A model generated the notes under the pieces. It saw only the letters and a program-made list of their open reading frames with translations, was not told where the DNA came from and searched no databases. A DNA stretch of 64,000 nucleotides from Mycobacterium sp. ACS4054 (GTDB lineage Bacteria; Actinomycetota; Actinomycetes; Mycobacteriales; Mycobacteriaceae), in the NCBI RefSeq assembly GCF_001667275.1, contig NZ_LZHV01000003.1, positions 40,205 to 104,204 on the forward strand. The letters are read 5' to 3'. Below, one piece after another: positions 47,477 through 56,534 of this stretch (its first letter is position 1; each line of letters opens with the position of its first letter). A program made the position numbers and the translations under genes.

Positions 47477-49270
47477 ATGGCTAAGCAAGAGGTCTCCGAC
47501 TATCTGCTGGAGCGTTTGCGGGCATGGGGCGTCGAGCAGGTTTTCGGCTACCCCGGGGACGGCATCAACGGCTTGCTGGCCGCGTGGGGCCGCGCGGACA
47601 ACAAGCCGAAGTTCATCCAGTCTCGCCATGAGGAGATGAGCGCCTTCCAGGCGGTCGGCTACGCGAAATTCACCGGCCGGGTCGGGGTCTGCGCGGCCAC
47701 GTCCGGGCCGGGGGCGATCCATCTGCTCAACGGCCTCTACGACGCGAAGCTCGACCATGTTCCGGTGGTGGCGATCGTCGGCCAGACCAACCGCACCGCG
47801 ATGGGCGGCAATTACCAGCAGGAGGTCGACCTGCTGAATCTGTTCAAGGACGTCGCCAGCGACTACGTCCAAATGATCACGGTCCCCGAGCAATTGCCCA
47901 ACGTCCTGGACCGCGCGATCCGCATCGCGATGACCCAGCGGGCCCCGACGGCGTTGATCATTCCCAGTGACGTTCAAGAGCTGCCGTACTCCCCGCCCGA
48001 GCACGCGTTCAAGATGGTCCCCTCCAGCCTGGGCATCGAATACCCGCAGATCGCCCCCGACGACGCGGCGATCAGGCGCGCGGCCGACATCCTCAACGCC
48101 GGCAAGAAGGTCGCCATGCTGGTGGGCACCGGCGCCCGCGGGGCCCGTGAGGAACTCGCCGAGGTGGCCGACCTACTGGGCGCCGGCGCGGCCAAGGCGC
48201 TGCTGGGCAAGGACGTCCTGTCGGACGAATTGCCTTGGGTCACAGGCTCTATCGGCCTGCTGGGGACGCGCCCGAGTTATGAGCTGATGCGCGATTGCGA
48301 CACCCTGCTCACGGTCGGATCCAGTTTCCCCTACACGCAGTTCCTGCCCGATTTCGGTCAGGCCCGCGCGGTGCAGATCGACGTGGACGGCCGGCTCATC
48401 GGAATGCGCTACCCGTACGAGGTCAACCTGGTCGCCGACGCGAAAGCCGGCCTGCGAGCGCTGATTCCGTATCTGCGCCGCAAAGAGGACCGATCGTGGC
48501 GGGAGGGCATCGAGAAGAACGTGGCGCGGTGGTGGGAGACCATGGACAAGGAGGCGATGGTCAGTGCCGACCCCATCAACCCGATGCGCCTGTACTCCGA
48601 GCTTTCCCCGCAGCTGCCCGAAAACGCCATCATCACAGCCGATTCCGGTTCGGCGGCCAACTGGTACGCCCGCAATCTGCGCTTCCGCGGCGACATGCGC
48701 GGCTCGCTCTCCGGCACCCTTGCGACGATGGGCCCCGGCGTGCCGTACGCGATCGGCGCCAAATTCGGCCACCCGGACCGGCCCGTCATCGCGTTCGTCG
48801 GTGACGGCGCCATGCAGATGAACGGCATGGCCGAGCTGATCACCATCAAGCGGTACTGGCAGGAGTGGAAGGACCCCCGCCTGATCATCGCGATCCTGCA
48901 CAACAACGACCTCAACCAGGTCACCTGGGAGATGCGCGCCATGGCGGGCGCGCCGAAATTCCATGAGTCGCAGGCGCTTCCCGACGTCGACTTCGCGGCG
49001 TTCGCGGCCAGCCTCGGCCTGAACGCGATGGCCATCAAGGACCCCGACGAGCTGGAGGGCGCGTGGCGTCAGGCCTTGTCCGCCGACCGGCCGACGGTGC
49101 TCGACGTCTTCACGGACCCGGACATGCCGCCCATCCCGCCGCACGCCACCTGGGAACAGTTCAAGTCGGCCACGGCCGCCGTGCTGTCCGGGGACGAGGA
49201 CCGCGTCGGCTTCGTCAAGGTGGGCCTCAAGACCAAGGCGCAGGAGTTCATGCCGCACAAGAAGAGTTGA
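47477..49270 (+). CDS. Thiamine-pyrophosphate enzyme, pyruvate-oxidase-like
   Basis: 597 residues with the three-domain TPP fold. The N-terminal catalytic Glu is in SRHEEMSAFQAVGYAKFTG, the central domain follows, and the C-terminal TPP motif runs from GDGAMQM to HNNDLNQ. Relatives are pyruvate oxidase (PoxB) and acetolactate synthase; no carrier or small subunit gene is nearby, favouring a stand-alone oxidase or decarboxylase. ATG with a perfect AGGAGG. Converges with the UdgX gene 12 bases away. Confidence 0.88.
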   Translation: MAKQEVSDYLLERLRAWGVEQVFGYPGDGINGLLAAWGRADNKPKFIQSRHEEMSAFQAVGYAKFTGRVGVCAATSGPGAIHLLNGLYDAKLDHVPVVAIVGQTNRTAMGGNYQQEVDLLNLFKDVASDYVQMITVPEQLPNVLDRAIRIAMTQRAPTALIIPSDVQELPYSPPEHAFKMVPSSLGIEYPQIAPDDAAIRRAADILNAGKKVAMLVGTGARGAREELAEVADLLGAGAAKALLGKDVLSDELPWVTGSIGLLGTRPSYELMRDCDTLLTVGSSFPYTQFLPDFGQARAVQIDVDGRLIGMRYPYEVNLVADAKAGLRALIPYLRRKEDRSWREGIEKNVARWWETMDKEAMVSADPINPMRLYSELSPQLPENAIITADSGSAANWYARNLRFRGDMRGSLSGTLATMGPGVPYAIGAKFGHPDRPVIAFVGDGAMQMNGMAELITIKRYWQEWKDPRLIIAILHNNDLNQVTWEMRAMAGAPKFHESQALPDVDFAAFAASLGLNAMAIKDPDELEGAWRQALSADRPTVLDVFTDPDMPPIPPHATWEQFKSATAAVLSGDEDRVGFVKVGLKTKAQEFMPHKKS

Positions 49271-49282
49271 GGCGAGGCCGAG

Positions 49283-49945
49283 TCACGGATTGGCGGCGAC
49301 TGACGAACGCGCGCTGCGCAAGTCGTCGACGAAGAGCCGGTAGGCCTCGTCGTGCCGGTCGCTGCGATCGCGCAGCACCGCCGACGGGTGGACCGTCGCG
49401 ACGACGATGGGGTCGGGCTGCACGTCGACGGCCGACGGTGGCAGCCGCACCTGTTGGCCCCGCTGGGCGGATATCCGAAAGTCCGCTCCCAGAAGGGATT
49501 GCGCGGCGGTGGCGCCCAGGCACACGATGACCCGCGGGCGCACCGCCTCGATCTCGGCGATGAGCCAGGGCCGGCAGGCGACCACCTCGGTGCGGCCAGG
49601 CTTCTGGTGGATGCGCCGTTTGCCGCCCTTACGGGTGAACTTGAAGTGCTTGACCGCGTTGGTCTCATACGTCGACGCCGGGTCGATGCCGGCGTCCTCG
49701 AGCGCGCGGGCCAGGAGTCGGCCGGCCGGCCCGACGAACGGCTCCCCCGCGCGGTCCTCCTGATCTCCGGGCTGCTCGCCCACCAGCATGAGCGGCGCTC
49801 CCGGGTCACCGCGGCCGAAAACCGTTTGCGTGGCATCGGCGAAAAGCGGGCAGCCGCGGCAACATTCGGCCGCCGCCCGCAGCGCATCAAGCGCCCGCCG
49901 CTCGGGCAGGTAGCGCCCGGCACCGGGTGCCTTGATTGCGGTCAT
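49283..49945 (-). CDS. udgX: UdgX-type uracil-DNA glycosylase
   Basis: 220 residues of the family 4-like uracil-DNA glycosylase group with 4Fe-4S ligands C29, C32, C124 and C142. Motif GEQPGDQED and the diagnostic KRRIH loop (K109-H113) identify UdgX, in which the His makes a covalent bond to the abasic site formed after uracil removal, leaving the enzyme on the DNA. The M. smegmatis enzyme was the founding example. Likely a DNA-repair or damage-tolerance function. ATG 49945. Confidence 0.92.
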   Translation of the reverse strand: MTAIKAPGAGRYLPERRALDALRAAAECCRGCPLFADATQTVFGRGDPGAPLMLVGEQPGDQEDRAGEPFVGPAGRLLARALEDAGIDPASTYETNAVKHFKFTRKGGKRRIHQKPGRTEVVACRPWLIAEIEAVRPRVIVCLGATAAQSLLGADFRISAQRGQQVRLPPSAVDVQPDPIVVATVHPSAVLRDRSDRHDEAYRLFVDDLRSARSSVAANP

Positions 49946-49963
49946 CTGATTCCCTTGCCGGGG

Positions 49964-50003
49964 CTGGGGCGCCCCCGCTCCCCCTCGGGTGAGGGCGCCC
50001 CAG
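49964..50003 (-). terminator. Long hairpin between hemerythrin and UdgX genes
   Basis: Perfect 11-base arms CTGGGGCGCCC (49964-49974) and GGGCGCCCCAG (49993-50003) with an 18-base loop, located eight bases past the stop of the reverse-strand hemerythrin gene and upstream of the UdgX start. No T-run. Probable transcription end for the hemerythrin mRNA. Confidence 0.6.
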
Positions 50004-50010
50004 TGAGCCG

Positions 50011-50571
50011 TTAGCCCTTCCCGACGATGGCGTCGCGGGCGCGGTCCAGCATCGCCGCGAACGGTCCGGCGGCCAGGTTGGCCGCCTGCGATTCGACACC
50101 GGCATGCGGCCGGGTCGGCGCGATCGCCTCGGCGAGCTTGGCCGCGCGGCCCATCCGTTCGAGCTCCTCGCCGCTCAATTCCTGGCCCAGCTTGGCGAAT
50201 TCGTCGTGCTCCTCGTGCTCGGCGTGCTCGATGACCGCGTCGCGAAGCTGCGTCAACAGGCTGGTGAACTCCGCGCTGTCGACGTCGAGTTTCTCCAGCT
50301 TCTGCAGGACGGTCTTGGCCTCGTGCTCTTCGTGGAGGCGCTCGTCGACCACGTCGGCCGCGTCGGCGAGCTTCCGCTTGGCCCGCGGGTGCACGATCTC
50401 CTCTTCCGCCGTTTCGTGGACGGCCAGCAATCGCCGGAGTTCGACGAACGCCTTCTCGCGTTCCTTCCCCGTCGCCGCCAGCGTGGTGGCGAACAACGAC
50501 TTGATCTGCTCGTGCTGACTGACAAGAAAGTCGACCACATCGGTGGGCGACTTGATGGCGGTCTGAGCCAT
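50011..50571 (-). CDS. Hemerythrin-domain (HHE) protein
   Basis: 186 residues, four-helix bundle. Candidate di-iron ligands are H20, H52 with E56, H80/H83 and H116/H119/H122 around HAEHEEHDEF. A ~45-residue C-terminal extension follows. Mycobacterial HHE proteins are linked to oxidative and nitrosative stress and a known M. smegmatis member is SigF-controlled. An exact SigF-type promoter lies 54 bases upstream on this strand. ATG with AAGGA. Confidence 0.9.
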   Translation of the reverse strand: MAQTAIKSPTDVVDFLVSQHEQIKSLFATTLAATGKEREKAFVELRRLLAVHETAEEEIVHPRAKRKLADAADVVDERLHEEHEAKTVLQKLEKLDVDSAEFTSLLTQLRDAVIEHAEHEEHDEFAKLGQELSGEELERMGRAAKLAEAIAPTRPHAGVESQAANLAAGPFAAMLDRARDAIVGKG

Positions 50572-50624
50572 GATGTCCTTCCCATCTACCTTGGCGCGCG
50601 GGCTGTTGCGCGCTCCCTGTCGGC

Positions 50625-50649
50625 TACCCGACGAAATCGGGCACCAAAC
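50625..50649 (-). promoter_or_regulatory. SigF-type promoter for the hemerythrin gene
   Basis: Reverse strand GTTT (50646-50649), 16-base spacer, GGGTA (50625-50629), then G. Exact core match, ~54 bases upstream of the ATG at 50571. Confidence 0.8.
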
Positions 50650-50707
50650 GGGTACGCCCATGCGCCAGCGGGTAGTTCTCCACCAACTGCGAACAAGGAG
50701 AACGCTT

Positions 50708-51745
50708 GTGGCCATCGGCCTGTCCAGCCGGGTGGCGGTCCTCGGCGCCCTCGTCCTGACCGCCGGCTGCGCGGCGCCGGGCGCGTCGCTGGCGAGTGCG
50801 CCCGATGTCGAGCTGTGGTCGGTCGCCGCGCCGTTGCGCGAACCGGTCTGGTCGTATCGCACCCACGCCCTCGTCGCGCTCACCGACGATCACCGGCTGG
50901 CCGAGGTGAGCGCCGGGAACCGGCCGGGCGACGCCGAGACGCGGTTATCGGCGCCCATGGCGGTCGGACGCAATCTGCAGATCAGCCGGAAAAACGCCGA
51001 CATTGTGTTCGTGCCACAGCCCGAGCGCGGCAGGGTCGCCGAGGTCGACCTCGAAAGCCTGCGCCAGGTAGGCGATTTCGACGCCGGACCCGCCCCAGCG
51101 TATCTGTCCGAGGACGCGGGCCTGCGGATGCTGCTGGCGCTGTCGTCGGACGGAACGTCGGTGACACCGGTGGACCAGTACGGCTTGCGCAAGCTGCCCA
51201 CCGCCCCGGTCGCCGGTGATCCCGCGGACACCATCGACGGCGCCAACCGCGGCCGCCAGATCGACTACCACGTGTTCGCACCGTCCGGAATCCGCCACTA
51301 CCAGGGGTCGCAGTCCCCGGCGCAGCAGCGCGGTTCGCTGGGCATGAACGTCGCGGTGTCGGCGGGCGACGGCGCCGCGGTGACGCGCAGCTACGTGGCC
51401 GGCCACGACGACGCCACGCTGTACGCCGTGGACTCGCGGCGCGGTGGTGAGGGTTTGACGGTGCTGGCCAGTGCCCGGCTGCCGTCGGCGATCCGCGAAC
51501 TGGGCACCGACGACACCCGGATCTACGCCGCCACCGACCGCGAAGTCGTGGTGCTTCAGACGGCGAGCTTCACCGGCTTCGGAACCCACACGATTCCCGT
51601 CCTGCGTGTCGTCGGCTACCGCGCGGGACTGCCGCCGGCGGCCCAAGCGGCACCCTTGTCCGGCATGGCGATCGGGCCGCACCGGGTGTACCTGACCTTG
51701 GCCGGCGCGCCCTATGTCGTCAGCGTCGCCAAGCCCCGCGTGTAA
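50708..51745 (+). CDS. Putative lipoprotein, beta-propeller-like
   Basis: 345 residues with a lipoprotein signal peptide: hydrophobic core VAVLGALVLTAGC ending in the lipobox LTAGC. The mature part shows repeated short beta-strand segments with Asp/Gly turns suggestive of a propeller (for example RIYAATDREVVVLQT). GTG start with AGGAG seven bases away. No enzymatic motif. The next gene, also envelope-type, follows after 54 bases. Confidence 0.82.
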   Translation: MAIGLSSRVAVLGALVLTAGCAAPGASLASAPDVELWSVAAPLREPVWSYRTHALVALTDDHRLAEVSAGNRPGDAETRLSAPMAVGRNLQISRKNADIVFVPQPERGRVAEVDLESLRQVGDFDAGPAPAYLSEDAGLRMLLALSSDGTSVTPVDQYGLRKLPTAPVAGDPADTIDGANRGRQIDYHVFAPSGIRHYQGSQSPAQQRGSLGMNVAVSAGDGAAVTRSYVAGHDDATLYAVDSRRGGEGLTVLASARLPSAIRELGTDDTRIYAATDREVVVLQTASFTGFGTHTIPVLRVVGYRAGLPPAAQAAPLSGMAIGPHRVYLTLAGAPYVVSVAKPRV

Positions 51746-51799
51746 CGCCCCGCCGTCGGCTACATTTCGGGCAGGTGCGGCCGGTAAGGAGGTGCTGGC

Positions 51800-52804
51800 G
51801 TGACCAACCCGCAGGACCCGTATTGGCAGAACCCGTACACCTACGACCCGCTCGGCCGGACGCCGCCCACCCCGGACTACGAGCCGCCCGTCTTCACGCC
51901 CCCGCCCGCGCCGCCGCACCGACCGCCCGTCAACGTGCTGGCGACGCTGTCGCTGGTGTTCGCGTTCGTGTTCGCGCCCGTGGGGGCGATCCTGGGACAC
52001 GCCGGGCTGGCGCAGATCCGACGCACCGGCGAGCTCGGCCGGGACCGCGCGCGGGCGGGACTGGCGCTGTCCTACACCTTCATCGCCGTCGCCGTCGTTG
52101 GGCTGGTCGCGTGGGCCATCTTCGGCGCCGCCCCGTCCACCCAGACGGCGGCGCCGACCTCCACCCCAACGAGCGCGGCGACGCCCGCGGCGGCCCCGCG
52201 CCCCGTCGCGCCGGACGCCCTGGCGACGCTGCTGCCGGGCGCTGATGCCCTGAAGAACATCACCAGCGACCAGAACCTGCAGGCCGGCCAGACGTGGGAC
52301 AACATGGGCCGCGCGGGCGCGGGAGGGGCGATCGACCGGCCGGAATGCTGGGGCAGCGTCGCCCCCGGCACACCGGACGCCTATTCGGGCGCCGACGTCG
52401 CCGGATACCGCGCGACGGAGTTGCGCGACTCGCGCAGCTTCCTCAAGTCCACCCAGGTCATCCAGGCCGTGGTGGCCTTCCGCGACCCGCCGGCGGCGCA
52501 GGCGCAGCTGGCCGCGTTGCTGTCGGGGTGGCGCCGATGCGGCGGCTTGACCGTGACCCTGACACCGCCCAACGGGGAGGCGCTGCCCTTCGCGGTGGGC
52601 GCGCCGGCCGATGCCCCCAACGGCGTCACGACGCTGGACCTGGCGCCCAGGGGGCTGCAGATCCGCTCGGCGCGGGCGGTCGCGGCCAAGGCCAACGTCA
52701 TCGTCGACGTGCTGGTCTCCTGCAGCGGCACCACCGACGGCGACCAACCGCGGGTGGCGGGCGTGGGCATCGCCGACTACGTGCTGGGCAAGCTTCCTGG
52801 CTAG
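51800..52804 (+). CDS. DUF4190 membrane protein with PknH-like extracellular sensor domain
   Basis: 334 residues. Pro/Tyr-rich cytoplasmic N-terminus (1-45), two transmembrane helices (about 48-70 and 88-112) of the DUF4190 type, a Thr/Ala/Pro linker, then a ~200-residue external domain with four Cys (ECWG, RCGGL, SCSG) like the PknH C-terminal sensor domain of mycobacteria. GTG start with AAGGAGG upstream. There is no kinase domain, so it is a stand-alone sensor or lipid/ligand binder. Confidence 0.85.
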   Translation: MTNPQDPYWQNPYTYDPLGRTPPTPDYEPPVFTPPPAPPHRPPVNVLATLSLVFAFVFAPVGAILGHAGLAQIRRTGELGRDRARAGLALSYTFIAVAVVGLVAWAIFGAAPSTQTAAPTSTPTSAATPAAAPRPVAPDALATLLPGADALKNITSDQNLQAGQTWDNMGRAGAGGAIDRPECWGSVAPGTPDAYSGADVAGYRATELRDSRSFLKSTQVIQAVVAFRDPPAAQAQLAALLSGWRRCGGLTVTLTPPNGEALPFAVGAPADAPNGVTTLDLAPRGLQIRSARAVAAKANVIVDVLVSCSGTTDGDQPRVAGVGIADYVLGKLPG

Positions 52805-52814
52805 GGTTGGGCGC

Positions 52815-53783
52815 ATGAAGTATCTCGACGTCAACGGCGTGGGACGCGTCAGCCGGATCGGCCTGGGCACCTGGCAATTCGGGTCTCGTGAGTGGGGCTA
52901 CGGGGAGGGCTACGCGTCGGGCGCCGCCGGTGACATCGTGCGCCGCGCCCTCGCCATGGGGGTCACGCTGTTCGACACCGCCGAGGTCTACGGGCTGGGC
53001 AAGAGCGAGCGGATCTTGGGCGAGGCGCTCGGCGACGAGCGCGCCAATGTCGCGGTGGCCAGCAAGATCATGCCGGTCGCCCCCTTCCCCGCCGTGATCA
53101 AGCAGCGCGAGCGGGCCAGCGCGCGGCGGCTGGGCCTGGACCGCATCCCGCTCTACCAGATCCATCAGTCCAACCCGGTGGTCCCCGACACGGTGATCAT
53201 GCCCGGCATGCGCGACCTGCTCGACACCGGCAAGATCGGCGCGGCGGGCGTCTCCAACTACTCGCTGGCGCGCTGGCAGAAGGCCGACGCCGCGCTGGGG
53301 CGTCCGGTCGTCAGCAACCAGGTCCACTTTTCGCTGGCCCATGCCCGGGCGCTGGAGGATTTGGTGCCCTTCGCCGAACGGGAGAACCGGATCGTGATCG
53401 CCTACAGCCCGCTCGAGCAGGGGCTGCTGGGCGGCAAGTACGGCCTGGACAACCGCCCCGGCGGCATCAGGGCGCTGAATTCGCTGTTCGGCACCGAGAA
53501 CCTGCGCCGCGTCGAGCCGCTCCTGCAGACCCTGCGCGACGTCGCGACCACCGTCGGCGCCAAGCCCGCGCAGGTGGCGCTGGCCTGGCTGATCAGCCAT
53601 CCGGGCGTCGTCGCCATCCCCGGCGCCTCCAGCGTCGAGCAGCTCGAGTTCAACGTCGCCGCCGCCGACATCGACCTGCCCGCGGACGCGCGAGAGGCAC
53701 TCACCGGCGCGGCCCGCGCGTTCCGGCCGGTCTCGGCCGGGCGTTTTCTGACTGACCTGGTCCGCGAGAAGCTCGGGCGCTGA
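52815..53783 (+). CDS. Aldo/keto reductase
   Basis: 322 residues with the (beta/alpha)8 AKR fold. The catalytic tetrad D54, Y59 (DTAEVYG), K84 (VASKIMP) and H117 (YQIHQSN) is complete, so it should reduce carbonyls with NADPH. ATG ten bases after the upstream stop. Convergent with the SDR gene 13 bases beyond. Confidence 0.92.
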   Translation: MKYLDVNGVGRVSRIGLGTWQFGSREWGYGEGYASGAAGDIVRRALAMGVTLFDTAEVYGLGKSERILGEALGDERANVAVASKIMPVAPFPAVIKQRERASARRLGLDRIPLYQIHQSNPVVPDTVIMPGMRDLLDTGKIGAAGVSNYSLARWQKADAALGRPVVSNQVHFSLAHARALEDLVPFAERENRIVIAYSPLEQGLLGGKYGLDNRPGGIRALNSLFGTENLRRVEPLLQTLRDVATTVGAKPAQVALAWLISHPGVVAIPGASSVEQLEFNVAAADIDLPADAREALTGAARAFRPVSAGRFLTDLVREKLGR

Positions 53784-53796
53784 GGCTAGGGCCGGT

Positions 53797-54576
53797 CTAG
53801 GACTGCGCGGAATCGGCGAACGCGGCCGGGCTGGCCGGCGCGCCCCGCGCCACCACCACCGGCATCGAGGTCGCGGCGTTCGTCCGCAGGATGGTGTGCA
53901 CCACGTCGATGAGGTCCTCGACCGGCATCAGCTTGCCGGGCATGCAGCCGCGCGACGCCCACAGCGGCACGGCCTTCATGGCCAGGTCCATGTCCCAGTC
54001 GACGTTCATTCCGGTCTGCCCGTCGCCCTCGCCCCCCGCGCATTCCCCGACGATCAGGGTGGTGAAGCCGATGTCGGGGTGCTCGGCGCGCCACGCGTCG
54101 ACCATTCGCTCGAGGGCCGCCTTGCTGACGCCGTACGCCCCGAGGCCCGGCCACGGCGGCCCGAACGTGCCCGCGTCCGAGGAGAGGTAGACGGCCTTGC
54201 CCGCGGAGGCCGTCAGGTGCGGCACCGCGGCGGCCGTCACCAGCGCCGCGCCGATGACGTTGGTGTCGAAGATGCGCCGCCAGGTGGCGGCGTCGGTCTC
54301 GACCATGCGGACCAGGGGCCCGACGGCCGGCGTGTAGACCAGGTTGTCGATGCCGCCCAGCGTGTTGGCGGCATTCTCGATCGCCGACCGGCACGACGCC
54401 TCATCGGTGACGTCGCACTCGACGGCGATCGCGCCCGGGCCGGCGTCCTTCGCCGCCGCCTCGATGCGCTCGCGCCGCCGCGCCAACAGCGCGACCTGAT
54501 CGCCGCGCTGGGCCAGGCCGACACCGATGCAACGACCGAGCCCGCTCGAGGCGCCCACCACCACTGTCCTTGACAT
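53797..54576 (-). CDS. Short-chain dehydrogenase/reductase
   Basis: 259 residues. Cofactor loop VVGASSGLGRCI, DV at the adenine site (CDVTD), NNxG motif changed to LVYTPAVG, catalytic Ser in YLSSDAG and YGVSKAALER. Classical SDR with the second NAG motif missing. ATG with GAGAGGG upstream. No operon partner; divergent region then the diguanylate cyclase. Confidence 0.87.
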   Translation of the reverse strand: MSRTVVVGASSGLGRCIGVGLAQRGDQVALLARRRERIEAAAKDAGPGAIAVECDVTDEASCRSAIENAANTLGGIDNLVYTPAVGPLVRMVETDAATWRRIFDTNVIGAALVTAAAVPHLTASAGKAVYLSSDAGTFGPPWPGLGAYGVSKAALERMVDAWRAEHPDIGFTTLIVGECAGGEGDGQTGMNVDWDMDLAMKAVPLWASRGCMPGKLMPVEDLIDVVHTILRTNAATSMPVVVARGAPASPAAFADSAQS

Positions 54577-54655
54577 ATTTGCCCTCTCTTGTAACGAGCT
54601 GCCGTCGGCAAAAACCTACCGGATATCACCCGGCGCATGTCGATGGCTGGGCTGG

Positions 54656-56410
54656 CTAATTCCGGACGACGGTGTTCCGGTCCCCAAATTTGGCCTGGTA
54701 CATGGCCGCGTCCGCCCGGGCGGTGACGGCGTCGACGGTATCGCCGCGGACGGCAAGGGTGGCGCCGATGCTCAGGGTCGCGGAGAACGTCTTGCCGGAC
54801 ACGTGGATGGGTTCGGCGGCGCGACAGCGAATCTTCTCGGCGATCCGTGCGAGCTCGTCGATGCTGCGGACGCCGGGCAACAGAACGAGGATTTCGTCGC
54901 CTCCGGTCCGGCCGACGGTGTCCCCGCGGCGAACGCTTCCCCGGATCCTCGCCGCCAGGGTCGCGAGCACGTAGTCACCGATCCCGTGTCCCCCGGTGTC
55001 ATTGATTTCCTTGAAATGGTCGACGTCGCAGTACAACACGCCGACGTAAGTCCCGACCGGTTGCGGTTCCTCGAGTGCGGCGGCGAGCCGGCCGAGGGCC
55101 TCGGCGCGGTTCACCAGTCCGGTCAGGGTGTCGAACCGGGCGAGCCGTTCGAGTCGCTGCTCCGCCTTCACCTGATCGTCGACGATGCGTACCGCGGCGA
55201 TCATGCCGTCGATATTGCCGTCGGCGTCGACGTACGGTTTGCCGTGGCTCTCGACCCAGTGGTATTCACCGTCGGCGGATCGGATTCGGAACCGTTGCAC
55301 CACCGATTCGCCGGCGGCGACCCTGCGCACGGCGGCGGCGACCTTCTCGATGTCCTGCGGATGGATGTGGCGGTTGAAACCGGGGCCGATCCACCCGTCC
55401 GGCGGCCGGCCCAACGCGGCCTCGACGGACGGCGAGACCCATACGATCTCGTCACCGCGGAGGAGCACGACGACGTCCACCGCGTTGTCGGCAAGGATGC
55501 GGTAGCGCGCCTCGGCCTCGGCGCGCTCCTGACTGGCCAGTTCCTTTTCGATCAACAGTTTCTGTTCGCGCTGAGTGAAGAAAAATGTGATCGCCCCGAC
55601 TACGAGGGTGCCCAGCAGGATCGAGAAGGTCCATTCCGCGTGCTCGCCCAAGCCGAGCCGCAAGAAGATCGGCCGAGCCAGCGCAACCACGACCGGAAAT
55701 CCGGCGAGGATGCCGACCAGCCGAAGCAGTGACTTCCGGTCGGGTCGGGCGAGCAGCCAGGCCACCGGGAACCGGTCGGGGCGGGCGAGCGTCGTCGCGG
55801 CGGCGAGCAGCAGCAAAGACAACGCAGTCAGGAGCGCCTGGCCGGTCGAAGGCGTATAACCCACCAACGCCAATGCATTGAACAGGTAGGCCCCGACCGT
55901 GACAAAGGAAACGGCCCCGCCTGCCGCCACGCAGGCGGGCCAAAGCACGCGGGTCCACCGATCAACCCGTACCAGGCCCACAGCGGCCGCCAGCAGCGGC
56001 ACCGACGACGCCGTCTGCGGGCTCGGGCGGCCCGGAAAGGTCTGTTGCGACGCGCGTACGGCGTCACCGAACCACACCAGGTCCAGGCGGGATGATGGCC
56101 CAACGGTGACGTACTCCGCGAGGGTGATGGCGGCGAGGGCGCCCACCGCGAAGGCCAGACCCCGCCCGGCCCACACCCGCTTCCCCGAGGGTCGACCCGC
56201 CTGCAACGCGATTGCGGCAGCCAGAACCGCCAGCCACAATGCGGTCCACGGCATCATCTGCGGCCACGCCGGATCGATGCGGGTCAGCCGGTCGACACCA
56301 GTAGCCCATCCCAACAACGCCATGACGGCGATGACAAACACGACCAGCAGGGCGATTCGCCGGCACCAGGCCACGTCGTTGAGGCACGCACCGGGGCTCG
56401 GCGTCTCCAT
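54656..56410 (-). CDS. Membrane diguanylate cyclase with PAS and GGDEF domains
   Basis: 584 residues. About eight transmembrane helices in residues ~18-285, a linker coil, a PAS domain (~300-420) with RSADGEYHWVESHGKPYVD, then GGDEF (~425-584). The active-site motif is GGDEI (Phe to Ile) and an inhibitory RxxD site (RRGD) lies five residues before it. This should make c-di-GMP. No EAL phosphodiesterase is in the window. ATG with GAGGAAGG upstream; no SigF motif seen. Confidence 0.9.
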   Translation of the reverse strand: METPSPGACLNDVAWCRRIALLVVFVIAVMALLGWATGVDRLTRIDPAWPQMMPWTALWLAVLAAAIALQAGRPSGKRVWAGRGLAFAVGALAAITLAEYVTVGPSSRLDLVWFGDAVRASQQTFPGRPSPQTASSVPLLAAAVGLVRVDRWTRVLWPACVAAGGAVSFVTVGAYLFNALALVGYTPSTGQALLTALSLLLLAAATTLARPDRFPVAWLLARPDRKSLLRLVGILAGFPVVVALARPIFLRLGLGEHAEWTFSILLGTLVVGAITFFFTQREQKLLIEKELASQERAEAEARYRILADNAVDVVVLLRGDEIVWVSPSVEAALGRPPDGWIGPGFNRHIHPQDIEKVAAAVRRVAAGESVVQRFRIRSADGEYHWVESHGKPYVDADGNIDGMIAAVRIVDDQVKAEQRLERLARFDTLTGLVNRAEALGRLAAALEEPQPVGTYVGVLYCDVDHFKEINDTGGHGIGDYVLATLAARIRGSVRRGDTVGRTGGDEILVLLPGVRSIDELARIAEKIRCRAAEPIHVSGKTFSATLSIGATLAVRGDTVDAVTARADAAMYQAKFGDRNTVVRN

Positions 56411-56534
56411 CGGCGGCCCCTTCCTCCCCCACGGCGCGCGCCCGTCAGTGTGCGCGGATTGATGACCGAGCCGGAGGGCAAAAGGTAATCAATTCGGGGG
56501 CGAAAGTCCTCGATGGCGGGCGCTGCCGGGCTTG

